Assembly (NCBI GenBank): GCA_964451305.1
Contig: CAYVHV010000017.1
Coordinates: 6,337 to 70,336, forward strand
Length of the DNA: 64,000 nucleotides
From: SHLQ01 sp964451305
Lineage (GTDB): Bacteria; Actinomycetota; Acidimicrobiia; Acidimicrobiales; SHLQ01
Direction: 5' to 3'
Below the pieces are notes generated by a model. It ran no database searches. It saw only the letters and a program-made list of their open reading frames with translations, and was not told the DNA's origin. Position numbers and translations under genes: made by a program. This document shows positions 59,074 to 64,000 of this stretch, piece by piece (positions within the stretch are counted from its first letter, which is position 1; each line of letters begins with the position of its first letter).

Positions 59074-60288
59074 CTACCGGTGCGAGCCCACCGGTGCGTG
59101 GATGTCTCCGGTCGCTGCTCCTGATGGAGCCGCAACCTGTCGTGGACCTGATCCAATGCGCAGGATCCGCTCGAATGGTCCCGACGTGAACATCAATCGC
59201 CAGATCAGTGCGAGAACGACAAACGATGTGTACACGAGGATCGTGAAGATCCATTCCGCGCCGAGCGTCGTCTCGAACGTCGGAGGAACCACGTTGGTCA
59301 GCCAGCCTTGGTACACGTAGTAGGTCAGCGACATCGACCCGACAGCGATGATCGGACTCACGAGCTTGGGAACCAGCGGAGCGATGAGCAGCGAAAGCCC
59401 TAGCACCGCAATCGATGTTCCGAGCGCGCTCAGCACCCACGCTGGCATTGCGGAATGGCCCTGCGAGTCGAGGAGTCGGGTCAGATGAAACATGCCGTCT
59501 CCAGCGTTGCCGCCAAAGTCGGTCCGAAGGTTAAACGCCGATGCCACGTTGTTTGTCAGCACCGGGATCCCGACTCCAAAGAGGATCCCGCCGCCCGCAA
59601 ACGCGGCAGCGATGCGTTCTGAACGGAGGTTGACTCGGCCGAGCACGATCCCGGTGATGAAGAAGGCACCAACAGGAAACAGCGGATAGAAGCCGTCGAA
59701 CAGGAGCGACTGAATCCCCTCGCCAGAACCAAGCTCATCGAAGCGGGTCTGGACCCTCGGCTCCCCGACGACCTGGTAGGTCACCGCCCCGATAGCGGTG
59801 ATGACCGGCACGAGCGCCACGAGCATCTTCGACGACAGTCGGTACAGCACCGTCGCGAGCACGAAGAAGAGGCCGTAGGACTGCAGCACGATCGCGAGCC
59901 GTGGAACGGTCTCGGTCATGACCAGGCCCAGAGCAAACAACATGACCGCACGGATGAGGAGATCCCGTTCGGGGGTTGTGGAGCGCTTGGTGAGAAACGT
60001 GACGCCGAGCCCGCCGAGCATCATGAACAAGGGCATGGCTCGGCCACGAAACAACTCGGCGAAGGTGGCCAGGTCTGCGCCGGGTTCTTCACGAAAGTTG
60101 ACGAAATGTACGACCGTCATACCGAACATGGCGATACCGCGCGCCATGTCGATGCCGATGATCCGTCCCGGCTTCTTTGGGCGATCCGGAGCGACCGGGG
60201 GTCGACTGACCGGCGCGGCGAGGAATGCCTGCGTCCGTTGGCTGATGGCATCGGATTCGTCCGCCGGTAAACCGTTCACCGTATTCAC
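59074..60288 (-). CDS. Polytopic acyltransferase-like membrane protein (DUF1624/DUF418 type)
   Basis: A 404-residue protein with about ten membrane helices. RIIGIDMARGIAMFGMTVVHFVNF resembles the start of the heparan-glucosaminide acetyltransferase-like DUF1624 family, with conserved Asp/Arg/His. RGRAMPLFMMLGGLGVTFL and a C-terminal VGSMSLTYYVYQGWLTNVV resemble DUF418. Such proteins transfer acyl groups to surface sugars or lipids. GTG start at 60288; no clear promoter. Confidence 0.82.
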   Translation of the reverse strand: MNTVNGLPADESDAISQRTQAFLAAPVSRPPVAPDRPKKPGRIIGIDMARGIAMFGMTVVHFVNFREEPGADLATFAELFRGRAMPLFMMLGGLGVTFLTKRSTTPERDLLIRAVMLFALGLVMTETVPRLAIVLQSYGLFFVLATVLYRLSSKMLVALVPVITAIGAVTYQVVGEPRVQTRFDELGSGEGIQSLLFDGFYPLFPVGAFFITGIVLGRVNLRSERIAAAFAGGGILFGVGIPVLTNNVASAFNLRTDFGGNAGDGMFHLTRLLDSQGHSAMPAWVLSALGTSIAVLGLSLLIAPLVPKLVSPIIAVGSMSLTYYVYQGWLTNVVPPTFETTLGAEWIFTILVYTSFVVLALIWRLMFTSGPFERILRIGSGPRQVAAPSGAATGDIHAPVGSHR

Positions 60289-60438
60289 GGTACAGATCTC
60301 ACCACGAGGGTGGTCTTAAGTTCTGCTGAAGCCACGGAAAGAGCACCTGGTGAAAGAAATAGGATTTCCGCGACAGCTCAGGCTCGTCCCGATCGATTGA
60401 GTAGGTGAGTAGGCGGGATCGTTGGCCAACCCAGCGAT

Positions 60439-60471
60439 GTTTCGGTCAGAGCAGCCGGCTCTGACCGAAAC
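60439..60471. repeat. Perfect 14-bp hairpin
   Basis: GTTTCGGTCAGAGC (60439-60452) and its exact complement (60458-60471) flank AGCCG. It lies in the 332-bp gap 60289-60620, which holds no convincing gene. No T-run follows on either strand, so it is not an ordinary terminator. Confidence 0.6.
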
Positions 60472-60543
60472 GCTGCTCAACGTCTGCGATGGAACAAATA
60501 TCGCGGGGTACGCACACGCCGAGGCCATCCCAAAACGAACAAT

Positions 60544-60584
60544 GGCCTTGGAGCCAGCGACAGTGCGTCGCCGACCCCAAGGCC
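60544..60584. repeat. Inverted repeat GGCCTTGG/CCAAGGCC
   Basis: An 8-bp dyad with a 25-nt spacer (60544-60551, 60577-60584) in the same gap. Confidence 0.4.
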
Positions 60585-60590
60585 TCGTCG

Positions 60591-60611
60591 ATCTCAGAAC
60601 GAGTCTGAGAT
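60591..60611 (-). terminator. Hairpin just after the spondin/RTX gene
   Basis: ATCTCAGA (60591-60598) and TCTGAGAT (60604-60611) pair around ACGAG, 9 nt beyond the stop codon at 60621. The position suits transcription termination of that gene, but no U-tract follows, so factor-independent termination is uncertain. Confidence 0.45.
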
Positions 60612-60620
60612 GGCTACCTA

Positions 60621-62645
60621 CTAGAGCCCGAAGACTCCACGTTCGCAGCTGATGCGCTCCTCGTCGACGCCAGCTGGGTCGGTGAGGGTGCATGCGTCAA
60701 AGCCGCTACCACCGGAGTGGGAGTCGAGGAATGCGCCGCCACGAAGGATGTCGTCACCAGCCTGGCCGAACAGTGCGTCGCGGCCGAGGTTGCCGAACAG
60801 GGTGTCATTGCCGAATCCGCCGAGGATGCGGTCGTTGCCCGATCCGCCTCGGACGATGTCGTTGCCGCCGTCGCCGGAAAGGAAGTCAGCGTCGGCGCCA
60901 CCGCGGATGCGGTCGTTGCCGCCCTCACCGGTGATCGTGTCCCTACCCAGACCGCCCACGAGCGTGTCGTTTCCTGCACCACCGATGATGGTGTCGTCAC
61001 CAGAACCTGCGAGGACGAAGTCGAAGCCGTCGCCACCGTAGATGGTGTCGTCACCCTGAAGGCCGCAGATGATGTCACGGCCGCCGAGGGCCATGATCTC
61101 ATCGTCACCAGCGGTTCCGCGAATGACGTCGTCACCTTCGGTTGGGACATCGCCGTCGGCGAGGTTCACGGTGACTTCGTAGCCGCCACAGAACGCAGGA
61201 GCTTCGCCGACGTAGATGGTGAGACGTGCGATTGGCTCGTCCTGGTCGAGGAATCCAGAGCCATCGGAACCAATGGTGGTTCCTGCAGCTGTCTGAATAC
61301 CAACGATGTTCTCAAGAAGATCGGGGTGAATACCAACAGTGCCGGTCGGATCATCAGTCGACGGGCCAGAACCCTGACCATCAAAGCCGAGCGAGAAGCC
61401 AGCAGCGCCAGAAGCGTCGTTGACCTCGGTACCCGAGTCGTAGATGTCTTCCCCGTAAATGTCGATCACGATCGGACCAGTGAAGTCACCATTCGCATCG
61501 AACAACTCGTAACCGAGCGGGTTGTCGTTACCGAAGAACGCATCGTTGGACGGGATCAACATCGACGCAAACGAGACGTAGCGGTACGCCGCAGGATTGA
61601 TGATGCCGATGTTTCCTCTCACGACGGCGCCAGGTCCAATCGGAGCTCCACCGACCTGAGTATCGAGACGACCAGGCTGCAAGAACTCACCGCTCAGAAC
61701 CGATGTGTCACCGGTCTCTGCGAGAATCTCGAGACCTTCGGTGGCGCGCTGGCCGCTTTCGAAGAGATCGAAATCACCGTTGTGAAGGCCAGCCCAGACA
61801 GGCGTGAAGAAGAAACCATCAGCTGGCTGAAGGTTCTCAACTTCGAAGAGCACTGCTTCTTCGGCTGGTGGCTCGTCTACGTAGATGGTGAGACGTGCGA
61901 TTGGCTCGTCCTGGTCGAGGAATCCAGAGCCATCGGAACCAATGGTGGTTCCTGCAGCTGTCTGAATACCAACGATGTTCTCAAGAAGATCGGGGTGAAT
62001 ACCAACAGTGCCGGTCGGATCATCAGTCGACGGGCCAGAACCCTGACCATCAAAGCCGAGCGAGAAGCCAGCAGCGCCAGAAGCGTCGTTGACCTCGGTA
62101 CCCGAGTCGTAGATGTCTTCCCCGTAAATGTCGATCACGATCGGACCAGTGAAGTCACCATTCGCATCGAACAACTCGTAACCGAGCGGGTTGTCGTTAC
62201 CGAAGAACGCATCGTTGGACGGGATCAACATCGACGCAAACGAGACGTAGCGGTACGCCGCAGGATTGATGATGCCGATGTTTCCTCTCACGACGGCGCC
62301 AGGTCCAATCGGAGCTCCACCGACCTGAGTATCGAGACGACCAGGCTGCAAGAACTCACCGCTCAGAACCGATGTGTCACCGGTCTCTGCGAGAATCTCG
62401 AGACCTTCGGTGGCGCGCTGGCCGCTTTCGAAGAGATCGAAATCACCGTTGTGAAGGCCAGCCCAGACAGGCGTGAAGAAGAAACCATCAGCTGGCTGAA
62501 GGTTCTCGACCGAGAAAAGCACTTGGCTCGGTTCGGAGTCTTGCGCTCCGGCTGCCGTGGGCGCCACGGCGACCGTCGTTGCGAGAAGGAAAAAGGCGAG
62601 CATTGCTCGCCCTATCCTTCCAGCGCGGTTGGACTTGATTCTCAT
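60621..62645 (-). CDS. Secreted protein with two identical spondin_N domains and RTX repeats
   Basis: A 674-residue exported protein. Signal peptide AMLAFFLLATTVAVAPTAAGA, then two spondin_N-type domains (about 47-255 and 270-478): VENLQPADGFFFTPVWAGL, SGQRATEGLEILAETG, MLIPSNDAFFGNDNP, DIYDSGTEVND. RTX nonapeptides follow (about 500-650), ending in the Cys pair DACTL...ISCERGVF. AGGGAGA lies 4 nt before the ATG. Spondin domains bind matrix or surfaces; RTX needs calcium. Adhesion is inferred. Its last 190 residues resemble those of the protein at 2718-4847. Confidence 0.88.
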   Translation of the reverse strand: MRIKSNRAGRIGRAMLAFFLLATTVAVAPTAAGAQDSEPSQVLFSVENLQPADGFFFTPVWAGLHNGDFDLFESGQRATEGLEILAETGDTSVLSGEFLQPGRLDTQVGGAPIGPGAVVRGNIGIINPAAYRYVSFASMLIPSNDAFFGNDNPLGYELFDANGDFTGPIVIDIYGEDIYDSGTEVNDASGAAGFSLGFDGQGSGPSTDDPTGTVGIHPDLLENIVGIQTAAGTTIGSDGSGFLDQDEPIARLTIYVDEPPAEEAVLFEVENLQPADGFFFTPVWAGLHNGDFDLFESGQRATEGLEILAETGDTSVLSGEFLQPGRLDTQVGGAPIGPGAVVRGNIGIINPAAYRYVSFASMLIPSNDAFFGNDNPLGYELFDANGDFTGPIVIDIYGEDIYDSGTEVNDASGAAGFSLGFDGQGSGPSTDDPTGTVGIHPDLLENIVGIQTAAGTTIGSDGSGFLDQDEPIARLTIYVGEAPAFCGGYEVTVNLADGDVPTEGDDVIRGTAGDDEIMALGGRDIICGLQGDDTIYGGDGFDFVLAGSGDDTIIGGAGNDTLVGGLGRDTITGEGGNDRIRGGADADFLSGDGGNDIVRGGSGNDRILGGFGNDTLFGNLGRDALFGQAGDDILRGGAFLDSHSGGSGFDACTLTDPAGVDEERISCERGVFGL
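61210..62507 (-). repeat. 629-bp tandem duplication inside the spondin/RTX gene
   Basis: 61210-61838 is repeated at 61879-62507 with a 669-bp period (223 codons). The copies appear identical base for base over 629 bp, including silent sites, and diverge immediately outside. They encode the two spondin_N domains. Confidence 0.9.
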
Positions 62646-62910
62646 ACTGTCTCCCTGTTGTTAGGTATTTTTTGACACGAGACAGAGATCGCCGCAGTCC
62701 CGCTATTTGAGAACTAGGTGTACCAGTCGACCTGCGGAAATCTGATGAACGAGTAATGAACAGTTGGTCGTCCAGCGCAACGCCGAGGTAGCGCACATCA
62801 AAGGCGTTTCTTCGCAATCGATCTCAAACCCTTGAAATATCAGGGCGTTGAACATCTCAGAATGACGTCGACCAGCTATGCGAAGATGCCCTTGGCCACG
62901 CATCTACGCC

Positions 62911-62928
62911 TGTGAACTTCTGTTCACA
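62911..62928. repeat. Inverted repeat TGTGAAC-TTCT-GTTCACA
   Basis: A 7-bp perfect dyad with a 4-nt spacer in the gap 62646-62955. The rest of this gap holds the promoter region of the spondin/RTX gene and otherwise nothing I can support. The spacing does not fit a CRP site. Confidence 0.35.
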
Positions 62929-62955
62929 TGTGCAAAAACGCATAGTAATCGTCAC

Positions 62956-63238
62956 GTGGAGCGTCGCTACGGGCTCCCGTGGTCCGCACCGGCGCCATGG
63001 ATGCGCGACTACATCAACGCTGTTCGCGCGGTATGGAAGTGCTGGCAGGAAGGGACGCCGCTCGCCTTCACGAGCGACCATTACAACCACCTACGACGAG
63101 ATCGCGGGCCGATTGGCAGACCGATATGGCAACCGAGTCGACCGCATCGAGTTCTCCACACCCGTGACGAACGATGAGGACGCCGACGCCCTCCGTTCAA
63201 TCCTCACCGAGTTCCGGAGTTTGTGTCGAGAGGGTTAG
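62956..63238 (+). pseudogene. Remnant of an LLM class F420-dependent oxidoreductase
   Basis: Two fragments in different frames. 62956 to about 63090 encodes VERRYGLPWSAPAPWMRDYI then NAVRAVWKCWQEGTPLAFTS, an internal segment of TIGR03617-type LLM enzymes. About 63090-63238, in another frame, encodes TYDEIAGRLADRYGNRVDRI and ends in LTEFRSLCREG, resembling the C-terminus of the same family. The N-terminal part and the middle (roughly 150 residues) are missing. A deletion with frameshift explains this. Its stop shares bases with the convergent hot-dog gene. Confidence 0.75.
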
Positions 63239-64000
63239 CGAACGGTAGCTGTCGCGGACATCGCGAGGTCACCTTCGGTGGTCTGTGCCCACACGTCGAT
63301 GTTCTCGCCGTTGCGCTTCCCAGCGATCGTGAACCGAGCATCGTCGAATAGCGGTGCCTTGGCGGTGAACGCGAACGATGCGAGCTGCTCTCTTGTCTCG
63401 GTGACGACGAGATCGGCGAGCAACGTGGCGATGAGCGGACCGTGCACGACGAGCGCTCGATATCCTTCGACGTCGCGAACATAGTCCCGGTCGTAGTGGA
63501 TTCGATGGCTGTTGAACGTCAATGCCGAGTACCGAAACAGCATGACCTCCGACGGTTCGATGATTCGGCTGAACTCGGCGTTCGCAGGAGCGGGTTGCAA
63601 CGTTGGGGTAGGTGAACTCGGAGCTGTCGCTTCGAGAAACACGAGGTCTTGCTCTTCGACGATTCGGACCACACCCGAAACCGACAGTTCGTGCTTGACG
63701 GTCACAAAGCACAACGCTCCCGACCGGCCACTCTTCATCTTCACGTCGCCGATCGTCGACCGCTTGTCGACATCGTCGCCAACACGGATGTCCCCGTGAA
63801 ACTGGAACCGGCTACCGGCCCACATTCGGCTTGGCAACGCGACCGGCGGTAGGAAGTCACCTCTTTTGAGATGCCCGTCTTCATCGAGGTCGGACGTCTT
63901 GGTGCAGGGCGGGTGGGTGATGAAGTGCCAGAGCGGGGGTAGCGGGTCGCCAATCGATAGTTCTGTGTTGTGATCGAGGGTGGCCCCGAGTCGATTGCAC
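63235..64000 (-). CDS. Mesaconyl-C4/3-methylfumaryl-CoA hydratase-like hot-dog protein (partial)
   Basis: The gene enters from the right edge, so the N-terminus is missing; about 254 residues are present. The N-terminal hot-dog has LPPLWHFITHPPCT, GDFLPPVALPSRMWAGSRFQFHGDIRVGD and STIGDVKMKSGRSGALCFVTVKHEL. The C-terminal MaoC-like hot-dog has LMLFRYSALTFNSHRIHYDRDYV-type sequence with the hydratase Asn-His pair and LVVHGPLIATLLADL. This is the HTD2/FAS1-like dehydratase pattern of enzymes hydrating mesaconyl-, itaconyl- or 3-methylfumaryl-CoA. The exact acyl-CoA is not determined. Confidence 0.85.
   Translation of the reverse strand, partial: CNRLGATLDHNTELSIGDPLPPLWHFITHPPCTKTSDLDEDGHLKRGDFLPPVALPSRMWAGSRFQFHGDIRVGDDVDKRSTIGDVKMKSGRSGALCFVTVKHELSVSGVVRIVEEQDLVFLEATAPSSPTPTLQPAPANAEFSRIIEPSEVMLFRYSALTFNSHRIHYDRDYVRDVEGYRALVVHGPLIATLLADLVVTETREQLASFAFTAKAPLFDDARFTIAGKRNGENIDVWAQTTEGDLAMSATATVR

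Noticed and set aside
60316..60693. Minus-strand frame of 125 residues and plus-strand frame of 76 residues in the gap after the spondin/RTX gene
   Set aside because: Arg-rich composition, no start signals, and they run through the hairpins and into the real gene.
60717..62675. A 652-residue open frame on the plus strand opposite the spondin/RTX gene
   Set aside because: The minus strand has a signal peptide, spondin and RTX motifs and a ribosome site; the plus frame has none and is an effect of codon bias and the duplication.
62911..62928. TGTGA...TCACA as a CRP/GlxR site
   Set aside because: The half-sites are 8 bp apart rather than the 6 bp of the CRP consensus, and no intact gene follows.
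1..64000. CRISPR arrays, tRNA or rRNA genes, insertion sequences, prophage genes
   Set aside because: No regularly spaced repeats, no clover-leaf or rRNA signatures, and no transposase or phage-like protein was seen on either strand.

Overview
This 64 kb window is GC-rich and almost fully coding, with about 60 genes on both strands in short operons or single units. The gene set suggests a free-living, aerobic, probably marine actinobacterium. Pointers are three intact LLM-class (F420-type) oxidoreductases plus the wreck of a fourth, a mycobacterial-type SerA and SerB, an EthA-like Baeyer-Villiger monooxygenase, a septum-formation family protein, and many apparently leaderless genes with a TANNNT box exactly 6 nt before the start codon. 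The class Acidimicrobiia (Ilumatobacter-like) is my best guess, by inference only. I found no tRNA, rRNA, insertion sequence, phage gene or CRISPR array.

Layout. 1-9.4 kb: prolyl-tRNA synthetase, an IclR regulator with tandem operators, a large secreted FG-GAP/RTX protein, an LLM oxidoreductase coupled to a rhomboid protease, then serB and serA. 9.4-17.7 kb: VOC protein, EthA-like monooxygenase, an unusual two-gene operon (degenerate GyrB-like ATPase domain plus HAD 5'-nucleotidase), a secreted CBM60-like protein and two unknown proteins. 17.8-31.6 kb: PolX, a lipoprotein DD-carboxypeptidase, OsmC, DUF4034-like protein, aldo-keto reductase, LLM, GNAT, metallophosphoesterase coupled to a MerA-like reductase, and small envelope proteins. 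31.7-38.8 kb: electron transfer flavoprotein (etfBA), an RTX protein, a dimethylglycine dehydrogenase-like protein and a GntR regulator; the last two and etfB share the palindrome TGATATATCA upstream. 38.9-50.7 kb: CAP protein, paired arrestin-like proteins, PhyH, DUF445, LLM, an FMN/flavinylation group (LldD, ApbE, PepSY, DUF2271), DUF2786, an acetylpolyamine-type deacetylase and a PPOX protein. 50.6-64 kb: a biotinyl-carboxyltransferase fusion, a secreted intradiol-dioxygenase-like protein lacking two iron ligands, haloalkane dehalogenase, alpha/beta hydrolase, a 1062-residue DUF11 surface protein, PhnA, an acyltransferase-type membrane protein, a spondin/RTX protein with a 629-bp tandem duplication, an LLM pseudogene and a partial hot-dog hydratase.

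How the genes work together. The clearest functional unit is the GntR-controlled methylamine-type catabolism set: the oxidase-like flavoprotein would pass electrons to the ETF encoded nearby. The second is the flavin group at 44.6-48.2 kb, where an ApbE flavin transferase lies convergent with two membrane or exported proteins of flavin-linked electron transfer families. serB and serA give two steps of serine synthesis. Surface and secreted proteins (FG-GAP, RTX, CBM60, CAP, DUF11, spondin) are unusually abundant and fit attachment to particles or polysaccharide.
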